Notes under the pieces: generated by a model | What the model saw: only the letters and a program-made list of their open reading frames with translations | Database searches by the model: none | What the model was told of the DNA's origin: nothing | Origin: Saprospirales bacterium GYS_P2D | GTDB taxonomy: Bacteria > Bacteroidota > Bacteroidia > Chitinophagales > Saprospiraceae | Reading direction: 5' to 3' | Length of the DNA stretch: 64,000 bases | NCBI GenBank assembly: GCA_009833045.1 | Contig: WUUP01000001.1 | Span: 551,586 to 615,585, forward strand | Program-made: the position numbers and the translations under genes | Part shown: piece after piece, positions 19,201 through 26,381 of the stretch | Layout of the letters: each line of letters begins with the position of its first letter | Numbering within the stretch: the first letter of the stretch is position 1

Positions 19201-20949
19201 GTAGTAGTCAGTGACGGAACTTGTACTGACTCCGCCGAAATTCAAGTAGTCATCGATACCGTCAAAATAGAGGTAGCTTCCAATAGTAGCATATGTAAAG
19301 GAGAAGATATCCTGTTAGAAGAAAATGGTGGCGAAGCAACAAGCTGGAACTGGACAGGCCCTAATGGCTTTAATAGCACCGATGAAGATCCAACGCAAAA
19401 CGCCGAAAGTACCGCCTTCACCGGCACCTATGAGGTAGTAGTCAACGACGGAACTTGTACTGACTCCGCTGAAATACAAGTAGTCATCGATACCGTCAAA
19501 ATAGAGGTAGCTTCCAATAGTAGCATATGTAAAGGAGAAGATATCCTGTTAGAAGAAAATGGCGGCGAAGCAACGAGCTGGAACTGGACAGGTCCTAATG
19601 GTTTTAATAGCACCGATGAGGATCCAACACAAAACGCCGAAAGTACCGCATTCACTGGCACCTATGAGGTAGTAGTCAACGACGGAACTTGTACTGACTC
19701 CGCCGAAATTCAAGTAGTCATCGATACCGTCAAAATAGAGGTAGCTTCCAATAGTAGCATATGTAAAGGAGAAGATATCCTATTAGAAGAAAATGGCGGC
19801 GAAGCAACAAGCTGGATCTGGACAGGTCCTAATGGTTTTAATAGCACCGATGAGGATCCAACGCAAAACGCCGAAAGTACCGCCTTCACCGGCACCTATG
19901 AGGTAGTAGTCAGTGACGGAACTTGTACTGACTCCGCCGAAATACAAGTAGTCATCGATACCGTCAAAGTAGCGATATCGGTAGATGAAGAAATCTGTGC
20001 AGATCAAAACCTAATACTATCCGAAAGTGGAGGAGAGGCAATAAATTGGTTTTGGACTGGCCCGGAAAGCTATTCATCTACACAAGAGTTAGATACCATA
20101 ACTAATATCGAACTCAATCAAGCTGGAGTATATCAAGTAAAGGTCGAAGGAGCAAATGGATGTGTTGACTCATTGTCATCAATGGTTATTGTAAACTCGA
20201 AACCGTTAGTGAATGTGCAATTGAATGGCATGGCTTGTGAGGGATCCGATATTTTATTAGAAGAAATAGAAGAGGCTGGAGTCAATTATAGTTGGACTGG
20301 ACCTAATGACTTTATGGCATCAGGAGTTAGTACAATAATTTCTATGGCTGCTCTTTCAGATGGGGGAAGCTACAATGTCACAGTCGAAGACTCAAATGGA
20401 TGTATTGATTCCAATTCCATTGATATAGCTATCATGCCACTGCCCATATTGAATGGAGAAATTGAAGGCCCTGCATTAGTGTGCGAAAATTTAGAAGACC
20501 TATCCTATATCGCCAGCATGGGACAGAATACAGATGACTACATATGGGACTATACAGGAGTGTTTAATAATGCAGATATAGTGGGTTCTGAAATAAGTAT
20601 AGATAATTTCAGCACATCTGGTGAATTATCAGTTAGAGCTGAAAATATATGTGGACTATCTTTAGACAGCCTGACTCTACAGATTGATATAGGTCCTGAC
20701 GAACTCTGTGAATTAACAGGATGTGTCCGTGAGAACATACATATTGATAATGATTTCTTAGCTTTGACCAGCGCTTTGGAAATTTACCAAGTCAGCAATA
20801 CGCTGACATCAGATGCCCTTATAAAAGCAGGAAAGATGACCATTTTTAGAGCTGGAAATGAAATCATTCTCTTTGGAGGAGACGATGAGTTCGAAGTTGA
20901 AAAAGGAGCAGTTTTTATCGCAGATATTATAGATTGTTTTAACAGATAA
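13207..20949 (+). CDS. Giant multi-repeat cell-surface adhesin (2580 residues)
   Basis: A very large exported protein. I choose the ATG at 13207 because it puts a signal peptide (FFLLCIICQLSLLGQ) at the start; an in-frame ATG lies at 13168. Residues about 30-1470 hold nine DUF11-like beta domains of about 161 residues. Each opens with an IGIAK-like motif, contains a DDLxxVFGAGNY-like segment and ends with an Asp-rich linker (DDGTDPDPNGN-like) that could bind calcium. Residues about 1470-2500 hold thirteen Ig/PKD-like domains. Eight of these are almost identical 78-residue units encoded by 234-bp tandem repeats at 18091-19962. The last 75 or so residues (SNTLTSDALIKAG, MTIFRAGNEIILFGG, GAVFIADIIDCF) resemble the 3-coathanger stack domain found at the C-terminus of surface proteins in this phylum. 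Adhesion is inferred from architecture only. Confidence 0.88.
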   Translation: MASSKIQSNCFFLLCIICQLSLLGQSSHIGIAKSGMSTGREVSYLFTLESFGPDTLKSISVIDDLDAVFGAGNYSLVGSPTTTGTLSIDNSYDGTSSTQLLLPTSFLAPEASATIEFSVSINTPTDQGSGLGIYTNQVTATAMVGEMMVSDLSDDGVDPDPNENNDPTDEGEDDPTSVNIFENPRIGISKNATSTDSTITYVFYIENFGNTALTNISIIDDLNEVFMSGNFAVTSPPTFLNDPGTLTLNGSYDGNTNTELIAAGTLAVGDDASFSIDVKVLNIIDIGFGQGIYRNQVEATAQSSSGKTTEDLSDYGVNPDPNNNNSPGDTDEQDFTTIVIGQEPIIGLSKTASVLTNGNVQFDYYIENFGNTALSDISIIDDLESVFGAGNFNVQSISWTADPLTILLNPNFDGYENDELIESGGLAVGATGQLSVIVENIILSDQGMGSGNYSNQAVISARSSQGVSYSDLSDDGTDPDPNGNGNPNESDENDATTFSISEIASIGIAKEFSISGEAAAGPIVRLIFHVENFGNVPISNITITDNLNSVYGVGTFVHITDPSFITGAPGFNFNLSFNGGTNTSMLNAGSTLHPGESVSFYIEHLVTNITDQGFGTGIYQNQVTLSGEDPDGAMVSDLSTEGSDPDPNGNNDPSDAEEGEPTVIDITGSSKLGIAKDTSVSGNQVTFDLYLENLGSLQINDLGILENLDVVFGAGNYTIVSPPTFVDDPGSILLNNAFDGSTNQDLLDISNSSLAAGETAQIQFIVEVDNITNQGFGIGSYSSQSFISGESTVGLIINDASDFGTDPDPNGNGNPNEAGENDATIFSLSVDPIGVAKTASVSGPSVTFDLYIENLGTSTASNISLIDNLDDTFGAGNYTITSAPTLINDPGTLVLNSNYDGSSDTELLSMGSTLNVGSTGQIRLIVNVDQESDQGSGFGIYQNQAIVSGESPSGLRFSDFSDDGTDPDPNGNNDPSDAGEEDATSVVISTNPAIGVVNYAIVSGTEVTLFWEVENIGEATLNNVLLELPLNPIFGSGNYSISQQPTLVSGPNTLLFSPQFFGFSVFDFLVVGGYIRPGETVVFSVKVNVTNVTDQGNGLGVYNIGATISANAPDGSMISDVSDADFMVDPDNDNNANEAGENDPLTVTIGDEANIGAALDVQVVGNLVTFDYYLENLGTSILSDLMLVNDYDDLFGAGNYTIDTGPTFVNDPGTITLNGGFDGSSSPSIITLAGSTLGATGVAQIRVVVQVDNLVDNGLGLGIYENQFEVSATAPLGSSTMDVSDDGVNPDPNGNSVPFDDGENDSSIFQVGNTAIGVAKNVDIDCDVVTFDYYLQNLGTNDLDSIELIDDFDALFGADNFEIVSGPSYEGDVRLLVLNDSFDGSEDTQILLPSSSINGVGIEHISVQVRVTNILGTPYSNNAIVRGKDEFDFEVQDISDFGNTPDFDMDGFAGEVGEDDPTIFSINSLPAVIADNNSTICPNTMLQLTESGGDGVAWFWSGPNNFISMDQNPVINSLGSDGEGEYTVIVTDTDGCLDSMTTIVTLFDAPDIMASSNSSVCKGDTIKLFEFGGDAQSWLWTGPDGFVSILQEPNSIASSTAKSGTYKVVITDSNSCQDSAEIQVVIDTVKIEVASNSSICKGEDILLEENGGEATSWNWTGPNGFNSTDEDPTQLAVSTAFTGTYEVVVSDGTCTDSAEIQVVIDTVKVELTSNSSVCKGEDILLEENGGEATSWNWTGPNGFNSTDEDPIQNAESTAFTGTYEVVVNDGTCTDSAEIQVVIDTVKIEVASNSSICKGEDILLEENGGEATSWNWTGPNGFNSTDEDPTQLAVSTAFTGTYEVVVSDGTCTDSAEIQVVIDTVKVELTSNSSVCKGEDILLEENGGEATSWNWTGPNGFNSTDEDPIQNAESTAFTGTYEVVVSDGTCTDSAEIQVVIDTVKIEVASNSSICKGEDILLEENGGEATSWNWTGPNGFNSTDEDPTQNAESTAFTGTYEVVVSDGTCTDSAEIQVVIDTVKIEVASNSSICKGEDILLEENGGEATSWNWTGPNGFNSTDEDPTQNAESTAFTGTYEVVVNDGTCTDSAEIQVVIDTVKIEVASNSSICKGEDILLEENGGEATSWNWTGPNGFNSTDEDPTQNAESTAFTGTYEVVVNDGTCTDSAEIQVVIDTVKIEVASNSSICKGEDILLEENGGEATSWIWTGPNGFNSTDEDPTQNAESTAFTGTYEVVVSDGTCTDSAEIQVVIDTVKVAISVDEEICADQNLILSESGGEAINWFWTGPESYSSTQELDTITNIELNQAGVYQVKVEGANGCVDSLSSMVIVNSKPLVNVQLNGMACEGSDILLEEIEEAGVNYSWTGPNDFMASGVSTIISMAALSDGGSYNVTVEDSNGCIDSNSIDIAIMPLPILNGEIEGPALVCENLEDLSYIASMGQNTDDYIWDYTGVFNNADIVGSEISIDNFSTSGELSVRAENICGLSLDSLTLQIDIGPDELCELTGCVRENIHIDNDFLALTSALEIYQVSNTLTSDALIKAGKMTIFRAGNEIILFGGDDEFEVEKGAVFIADIIDCFNR
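18091..19962 (+). repeat. Eight tandem 234-bp coding repeats (Ig-like units)
   Basis: Units begin with GTCAAA at 18091, 18325, 18559, 18793, 19027, 19261, 19495 and 19729, each exactly 234 bases (78 codons). The protein unit runs from SNSSICKGEDILLEENGG through SWNWTGPNGFNSTDEDP to SAEIQVVIDTVK. Units 1 and 3 share TQLAVST. Units 2 and 4 share LTSNSSV and IQNAEST. Units 5-8 combine VASNSSI with TQNAEST. Flanking Ig-like domains on both sides are clearly divergent, so the array expanded recently from one domain. Reverse-strand open frames inside it are artefacts of the repeat. Confidence 0.95.
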
Positions 20950-20983
20950 CTGAGAGTATACTATTATCAATAAGTCCTTGACA

Positions 20984-21700
20984 ATGAAAACTACACATTC
21001 ATACATACTTGTTTTACTATTCAGCTCATTACAGCTTACTGGCCAGATTTCTTCGTCTCCACAATATAGAGAGTGCGGCAGTTTTGTATTTAGCGAAAGT
21101 TTTTCTTCAACAGTTCCTGATGGGTGGACTGGTGACTTTGATAGCCCTCCAGGCGTGTTTTTAGAGGGCTGGATACTCAATAGTGACTCTACTGAAACTC
21201 AAATGACCGGACCAGAGATGGCTTTTGATGGAGATTATTATCTATACTTGGAGACCAGTGGTCCTGCTCCTATCAATTCTACTTACCAAGTTACGTCTCC
21301 AATGATATCCCTATCTACCTCTGGAGAAAAAGGGCTTTACTTTCATACATTGATGTATGGTGATGAGACTGGTAGTCTTACTATTAATGCTATTACTTCT
21401 GCAGGAACAGACCAATTATTGGTAATAAATGGAGAGCAACATTCTGATGGTTCACAAAGTAATTGGGAAGAAGTCTTTGTGGATCTCAGCGGCTATAACG
21501 GACAAGACATTCAAATCCAATTCGTCGGGATGAAAGCTACTGGTAATATGGGAGATATTGCCATAGATACTATTCAGATTTGCGAGCTTCGCAGTATTCC
21601 TACCCTCAATCAATGGGGACTGATAATTTTAGGATTGACCCTCTCAATTCTTTCCATCAATACCGTTAAAAGCAATCAAAAGAGAACACAGTTAAGTTAA
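20984..21700 (+). CDS. Secreted protein with IPTL-CTERM sorting signal
   Basis: A 238-residue protein starting at the ATG at 20984 (a TTG two codons upstream also reads open). It has an N-terminal signal peptide ending LQLTGQ. The body begins FSESFSSTVPDGWTG and contains NSTYQVTSPMIS and WEEVFVDLSGYNGQDIQIQF, the pattern of jelly-roll choice-of-anchor J domains. The C-terminus is tripartite: IPTLNQWG, a hydrophobic helix (LIILGLTLSILSI), then a basic tail (KSNQKR). That matches the IPTL-CTERM class of exosortase-type sorting signals. The gene lies 34 bases after the adhesin stop on the same strand, so the two may be co-transcribed. No exosortase gene is in the window. Confidence 0.8.
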   Translation: MKTTHSYILVLLFSSLQLTGQISSSPQYRECGSFVFSESFSSTVPDGWTGDFDSPPGVFLEGWILNSDSTETQMTGPEMAFDGDYYLYLETSGPAPINSTYQVTSPMISLSTSGEKGLYFHTLMYGDETGSLTINAITSAGTDQLLVINGEQHSDGSQSNWEEVFVDLSGYNGQDIQIQFVGMKATGNMGDIAIDTIQICELRSIPTLNQWGLIILGLTLSILSINTVKSNQKRTQLS

Positions 21701-21781
21701 ATTCGTCTTATCCGAATCTTGATGTTAAGATTTTGACCGTTAGTTACTACTTTAAAGGTCCAAATCTAATTTCAATATCAA

Positions 21782-23953
21782 ATGAGAATATCACAACTAA
21801 TATTCCTTTTATTAGTAAGCATTACCACCACATCAATCGCCCAAAAACCCATCACGCTCGAAGATATTTGGCGAGATGGGACCTTCAGAGAAAAACGAGT
21901 CCCGGGATTTAACTTCCTTAACGATGGTCGTCACTATACTCGACTCGTCGACAATACCATCAAGAAATACGATATCACGACTGGCGATTTTGTCGAGGAT
22001 ATATTCGACGCATCGGCTATCAAAGGCCAGTTGGGTTTCGAAGGGAAGATGGCCGCCTATACATTTAATGGTGATGAGACAATGATCCTCATCGAGTCCG
22101 AGACTAAGAGCATATATCGCCACTCTTATCTCGCAGAGTATCACGTATATGACTTAGCGAATGGTGCTCTACATGCGGTCTATGAAGACGGCAAAATCAT
22201 GAATGCGACCTTCTCTCCAGACTCTAAGTACATCGCTTATGTCTGGGAAAACGACCTTTACTACTACAACATCGACAATGAAGAGACGCTACCGATCACT
22301 TCTGATGGAGAAAAGAATAAAATCATCAACGGTGTCACCGACTGGGTATATGAAGAAGAGTTTGGTTTTGTGAAAGCTTTTTGGTGGTCACCTGATAGTA
22401 AAAAAATAGCCTACATCCGATTTGACGAAAGTCAAGTCCCAGAATACACTATGACACTACATAAGGATCAGGTGTATCCTGAGTATGTCACCTTCAAGTA
22501 TCCTAAAGTGGGTGAAAAAAATGCAGAGGTGAGTGCTCATCTGTATTCACTAAGCGAAGAAAATAGTAGTGCCATAGATGTGGGTGATCTCACGGAAATG
22601 TACATCCCACGAGTGAAATGGACTAATGATCCTGACGTAGTGTGCATCTACAAAATGAATAGACATCAAAACCACCTCCAACTCATACTCGCAGAGGCTG
22701 GCAAAGAATCAAAAATCATGCTCGATGAAAAAAATAAGTACTACATCGACATCCATGATAATCTGACTTTTCTCAAAGATGGTAAGGGATTCATCTGGAC
22801 CAGCGAAAAAGATGGCTATAATCATATCTATCGATATGACATGGACGGCAAAGAAAAATGCGCTATCACGAAAGGTAACTTTGATATTACTGCATTTTAT
22901 GGAGTCGATGAAGAGAATGATCTCATCTACTATCAGGCTGCTGAGCAGTCACCGCTACAGCGGGAGGTCTATCAGATCTCAACTAAGGGTAAAAAGAAAA
23001 AACTGGTCTCACCTGCGCATGGGACTAAAAGTGCGAGATTCAGCAGCACCTATGACTACTATACACTCATCAGCTCTGACGCTAACACCACTGCCACCTA
23101 TGCCGTGTACAATCGTAAAGGCGATCTCATCCGCATGCTCGAGGACAATGCCCATGTGAAGAAATTACAAGATGAGTACGGTGTACAGCCAGTGGAGTTT
23201 TTCACATTCACGACATCGGAGGGAGTCGAGCTCAATGGATATATGATTAAGCCAAAAGATTTCTCAGAAAATGAGGAGTATCCGGTTTTCATGTTTCAAT
23301 ATAGTGGACCGGGCAGTCAGCAAGCGCTCGATAGCTGGAGAGGCAGCAATTATTGGTGGTTTCAGATGTTAGCTCAGGAGGGATATCTCATCGCCTGTGT
23401 CGATGGTCGAGGGACTGGCGCTCGAGGCGAAGAATTTAAAAAAATGACCTATCAGCAACTTGGCCACTATGAGACGATCGATCAGATCGAAGCAGGTAAA
23501 TATCTCGCCAGTCTACCCTACACCGATCCTGCCAAAGTCGGCATATTCGGATGGAGCTACGGAGGATATATGTCATCACTCTGTATCCTCAAGGGGGCTA
23601 ATACCTTCAGCACAGCGATCGCAGTCGCTCCAGTGACTAACTGGAAATGGTACGACACCATCTATACCGAGCGATTCATGCGAACCTCACAAGAAAATCC
23701 TGATGGCTATCATGACAATTCGCCAGTATACTTCGCTGATCTACTCAAGGGAAAATATCTATTAGTACATGGTAGTGCAGATGATAATGTCCACCTACAA
23801 AACAGCATGGAGATGGCTCGAGCCCTGATCAGCGCTAATAAGCAGTTTGACACCTACATATATCCTAATAGAAATCACGGTATCTATGGTGACAATGCTC
23901 GACTACATCTATACACTAAGATGACTGACTTCCTCAATGAAAATTTGAAGTAA
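21782..23953 (+). CDS. Dipeptidyl-peptidase IV-like S9 serine peptidase
   Basis: A 723-residue exported S9 peptidase. The signal peptide covers residues 1-20. An eight-bladed DPP-IV-type propeller follows (about 60-480), including the sequence DWVYEEEFGF, whose paired glutamates bind the substrate amino terminus in DPP-IV enzymes. The alpha/beta-hydrolase domain has the nucleophile in GWSYGGYM (Ser about 592), the Asp in HGSADDNVH (about 664-666) and the His in NRNHGIYG (about 700). All catalytic residues are present and the length is normal for the family. Likely role is removal of X-Pro or X-Ala dipeptides from peptides in the periplasm. Confidence 0.92.
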   Translation: MRISQLIFLLLVSITTTSIAQKPITLEDIWRDGTFREKRVPGFNFLNDGRHYTRLVDNTIKKYDITTGDFVEDIFDASAIKGQLGFEGKMAAYTFNGDETMILIESETKSIYRHSYLAEYHVYDLANGALHAVYEDGKIMNATFSPDSKYIAYVWENDLYYYNIDNEETLPITSDGEKNKIINGVTDWVYEEEFGFVKAFWWSPDSKKIAYIRFDESQVPEYTMTLHKDQVYPEYVTFKYPKVGEKNAEVSAHLYSLSEENSSAIDVGDLTEMYIPRVKWTNDPDVVCIYKMNRHQNHLQLILAEAGKESKIMLDEKNKYYIDIHDNLTFLKDGKGFIWTSEKDGYNHIYRYDMDGKEKCAITKGNFDITAFYGVDEENDLIYYQAAEQSPLQREVYQISTKGKKKKLVSPAHGTKSARFSSTYDYYTLISSDANTTATYAVYNRKGDLIRMLEDNAHVKKLQDEYGVQPVEFFTFTTSEGVELNGYMIKPKDFSENEEYPVFMFQYSGPGSQQALDSWRGSNYWWFQMLAQEGYLIACVDGRGTGARGEEFKKMTYQQLGHYETIDQIEAGKYLASLPYTDPAKVGIFGWSYGGYMSSLCILKGANTFSTAIAVAPVTNWKWYDTIYTERFMRTSQENPDGYHDNSPVYFADLLKGKYLLVHGSADDNVHLQNSMEMARALISANKQFDTYIYPNRNHGIYGDNARLHLYTKMTDFLNENLK

Positions 23954-24003
23954 AACAAATCTCATCTGGGGAATCTGAAGAGAAAAGAAACTTATTTGAA
24001 CGA

Positions 24004-24034
24004 GGTGGAGTTATATTGCTCTACCTTTTCTTTT
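24004..24034 (+). terminator. Probable terminator after the S9 peptidase gene
   Basis: GGTGGAG pairs with CTCTACC (7 bp, one G:T) across an 8-base loop and is followed by TTTTCTTTT. It sits about 50 bases past the peptidase stop and just ahead of smpB. Confidence 0.5.
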
Positions 24035-24066
24035 ACAAAAAGAGCAAGGAACAAAAACCGAATATC

Positions 24067-24516
24067 ATGAGCGCACCGAAAGAAATCGTCAATAGGAAAG
24101 CAAAGTTTGAGTATCACTTCATCCAAGAGCTGGAGGCTGGGATCATGCTGACTGGCACAGAGGTCAAGTCCCTCCGCCAAGGGAATGCTAATCTCAGTGA
24201 TGCCTATTGTATGTTTTCAGATGGAGAGCTATATGTCCACAGTCTATTCATCGCAGAGTATGATCACGGCAATATCTACAACCATGAAACTCGCCGCACT
24301 CGAAAACTCCTACTCAAGCGCTCAGAGCTCAAAAAACTCGAAAAACGAGTCAAAGAAAAAGGCTATACTATAGTACCCTATCGCATTTTCTTCAGCGATC
24401 GAGGAATCGTAAAACTCGATATCGTACTCGGTCAGGGTAAGAAGTCATTTGACAAGCGGGATAGCATCAAAGAAAAAGATCTCAAGCGAGACATGGACCG
24501 TGCGATGAAGGGGTAA
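24067..24516 (+). CDS. smpB: SsrA-binding protein SmpB
   Basis: A 149-residue SmpB, which binds tmRNA and delivers it to stalled ribosomes for trans-translation. Recognisable segments are IVNRKAKFEYHF, LEAGIMLTGTEVKSLRQG and NLSDAY at the N-terminal half, and a Lys/Arg-rich tail ending KRDSIKEKDLKRDMDRAMKG. The ATG at 24067 gives the usual length and the usual start. A longer in-frame extension to 24016 would add a non-conserved leader and would run through the terminator. The ssrA RNA gene itself is not in the window. Confidence 0.95.
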   Translation: MSAPKEIVNRKAKFEYHFIQELEAGIMLTGTEVKSLRQGNANLSDAYCMFSDGELYVHSLFIAEYDHGNIYNHETRRTRKLLLKRSELKKLEKRVKEKGYTIVPYRIFFSDRGIVKLDIVLGQGKKSFDKRDSIKEKDLKRDMDRAMKG

Positions 24517-24532
24517 AAAGCTATTTAGAGAA

Positions 24533-24787
24533 TCACTTATAAATATCCCTACGATTCCCAATTTTCAAAACGAGGACTTTCAAAATATGATCTTCTACCA
24601 AATACAACACTCTAAAATCTCCTATCCTTATTCCGTACTCATTAATACTGCCTGTTAGTTTAACTACACCATTTGGGCGAGGATTTGACTCAAGTCGTTT
24701 TATTTTCTTTAATATCCTGAGTGATTGTTGTTGAGGCAGCTTGGATAATGCTTTGATAGTCGATTTATTGATCTCGACTTTATACAT
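24533..24787 (-). CDS. RelE/ParE-family toxin
   Basis: An 84-residue toxin of the RelE/ParE fold. It shows the usual order of motifs: a basic N-terminal helix region (LSKLPQQQSLRILKKIKRL), PRPNGVVKLTGSINEYGIRIGDFRVLYLV, and the C-terminal IGNRRDIYK. Arg residues in YGIRIGDFR and NRR are at the positions used for RNA binding in RelE-type toxins. RelE homologues cleave mRNA on the ribosome, while ParE homologues poison gyrase; the close relatives of this sequence type are mostly RelE. Its first 8 bases overlap the end of the antitoxin gene. It converges on smpB with 16 bases between stops. Confidence 0.85.
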   Translation of the reverse strand: MYKVEINKSTIKALSKLPQQQSLRILKKIKRLESNPRPNGVVKLTGSINEYGIRIGDFRVLYLVEDHILKVLVLKIGNRRDIYK

Positions 24788-24977
24788 GTCTATTTAGATT
24801 CCCTGTAGTTTCTAAGTCTTTAATAAGGTCATCTATAGGCACCGTTTCTTCACTTTTAGTAGTGGCTATAGCGATTCGGTCAAGTATATCCTCTACTATA
24901 GATCCGTACTTATTTAAATCGATCTGCACGTATCGTTTTTCATTTTTCTCATCAGACAAAAACATTACACCGTCCAT
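24780..24977 (-). CDS. Probable antitoxin partner of the RelE-type toxin
   Basis: A 65-residue acidic/helical protein directly upstream of, and overlapping, the toxin gene, which is the standard antitoxin-first arrangement. The family is not clear. The segment YVQIDLNKYGSIVEDILDRIA followed by a charged C-terminal tail (IDDLIKDLETTGN) fits a short DNA-binding or dimerising part plus a toxin-wrapping helix, but this is inference. The frame stays open 23 codons upstream of the ATG at 24977, as far as the stop codon of the CorC-like gene. That extension has antitoxin-like sequence (GQPIIIYLADKGET) but no ATG, GTG or TTG, so the N-terminus is uncertain. Confidence 0.65.
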   Translation of the reverse strand: MDGVMFLSDEKNEKRYVQIDLNKYGSIVEDILDRIAIATTKSEETVPIDDLIKDLETTGNLNRHV

Positions 24978-25046
24978 AGTTTCCCCTTTATCAGCAAGAT
25001 AAATAATAATCGGCTGTCCTTCAACTGCGTGCTCAGAATCTCCACC

Positions 25047-26315
25047 CTAACCCTCTTTATCCTCTTCCTCACTTACCACATGTAGACGTATAGTCTCGAT
25101 CTTTGTATCACTGAGCTTCTCGATGACGAATCGGTAGCCGTCCTGCTGGATGACCTCCCCATTCTCTTCAGGGATCTTACCGCTGTTCATGACGAGATAT
25201 CCTGAGAGCGTATGATACTCGCCTTCTGGCAGGTTGATGTTGTCATAGGTCTCATTGAGATAGTCGATCTCCAGACGACCAGAGAATAAATACTCCGTCT
25301 CCGAGATCTGTTCGTGTACCAGATCCTCTACATCGTGCTCATCCTCGATCTCTCCGAATATCTCCTCGAGTATATCCTCCAGTGTGATGATGCCAGCCGT
25401 ACCACCATACTCGTCCACGACACAGGCGATGTTATGACTTTCATTAATAAACTCCATCATGAGATCCCGAGCATTCATCGCCTCTGGCACGAATGGGATC
25501 TCCAATACGATTTTGCTCAATCGTCGAGGATTGTCAAGTAGCTGCTGATGATGCACATAGCCGAGGACATTCTCGACATCACCATCGATAATCAGGATAC
25601 GAGACACCTTAGTATTGATAAATAGCTTTGTCAGATCCTCTACTGACTCTGATATATCAAAGTGTATGATCTCAGGTCTCGGGATCATACAGTCTCTCAC
25701 CTTGAGCTGGTTGAGATTGAGCGCATTAGTGAATATCTCTTTATCTATGTCCTCATTGAAGTCACTCAGCGTCTCGTCTATGTAGTGATGAAGGTCTGTC
25801 CGAGTGAGTGCCTCTGAGAGTGACTTATTAGGGGACTTGATGAATACTCCCATGATGAGATTAGTGAATTTCAGCATGAGCCATGTCGGCACTTTTAGTA
25901 TGACTTTAAATATCTTAAGCGGCACAGCCAGCGCATACAGCGACTCATTGGCATATAGCCTAAAAATCGTCTTTGGCAAAAACTCTCCGAAAATCAAAAC
26001 TACTATCGTAGTGAAGAGTGTCACGATAAAGGCTATCAATCCCTCATTAGTAAAGAATTGCTCAAAAAATGGACTGATCAGTTCGGATAAAAAGTAAGTG
26101 AAAACAACAAGCGCTATATTATTGCCTACGAGCATTGTCCCGAGAAAATCTTCTGGCAGGTCAAAAAATCGACCTAAAATTTTACCTCTACGAGAGCCCT
26201 CCTCACGCTTGATCTCGATACCCAGCTTATTAGCTGATACGAAGGCGATCTCACTACCAGAAAAAAAGGCGGATAAGATCAGAAAGAATAAAATAATGAA
26301 AAGAATACTGATCAA
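25047..26315 (-). CDS. CNNM/CorC-type (HlyC/CorC) transporter-associated protein
   Basis: A 422-residue protein with three parts in order. First is an N-terminal DUF21/CNNM membrane domain with about four helices (residues about 1-180, including FSGSEIAFVSANKLGIE). Next is a CBS-domain pair (about 195-330, including LKVRDCMIPRPEI and ACVVDEYGGTAGIITLEDILEEIFG). Last is a CorC_HlyC domain (about 345-415). The family is tied to magnesium or cobalt efflux; in Flavobacteriia a relative, GldE, affects gliding. It lies 66 bases after lptC on the same strand, a neighbourhood often seen in Bacteroidota. Despite the common name it is not an established haemolysin. Confidence 0.88.
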   Translation of the reverse strand: MISILFIILFFLILSAFFSGSEIAFVSANKLGIEIKREEGSRRGKILGRFFDLPEDFLGTMLVGNNIALVVFTYFLSELISPFFEQFFTNEGLIAFIVTLFTTIVVLIFGEFLPKTIFRLYANESLYALAVPLKIFKVILKVPTWLMLKFTNLIMGVFIKSPNKSLSEALTRTDLHHYIDETLSDFNEDIDKEIFTNALNLNQLKVRDCMIPRPEIIHFDISESVEDLTKLFINTKVSRILIIDGDVENVLGYVHHQQLLDNPRRLSKIVLEIPFVPEAMNARDLMMEFINESHNIACVVDEYGGTAGIITLEDILEEIFGEIEDEHDVEDLVHEQISETEYLFSGRLEIDYLNETYDNINLPEGEYHTLSGYLVMNSGKIPEENGEVIQQDGYRFVIEKLSDTKIETIRLHVVSEEEDKEG

Positions 26316-26381
26316 CTGTTCGAGATTTTTGTCCTACAAAGGTACGGAGAATCACAGATAGCAAGGAGCGGAAAAAATAGC

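Noticed and set aside
17032-20007. A series of 60-77-residue minus-strand frames inside the adhesin
   Set aside because: They repeat because the coding repeats repeat, have no start signals and mirror the plus-strand codons.
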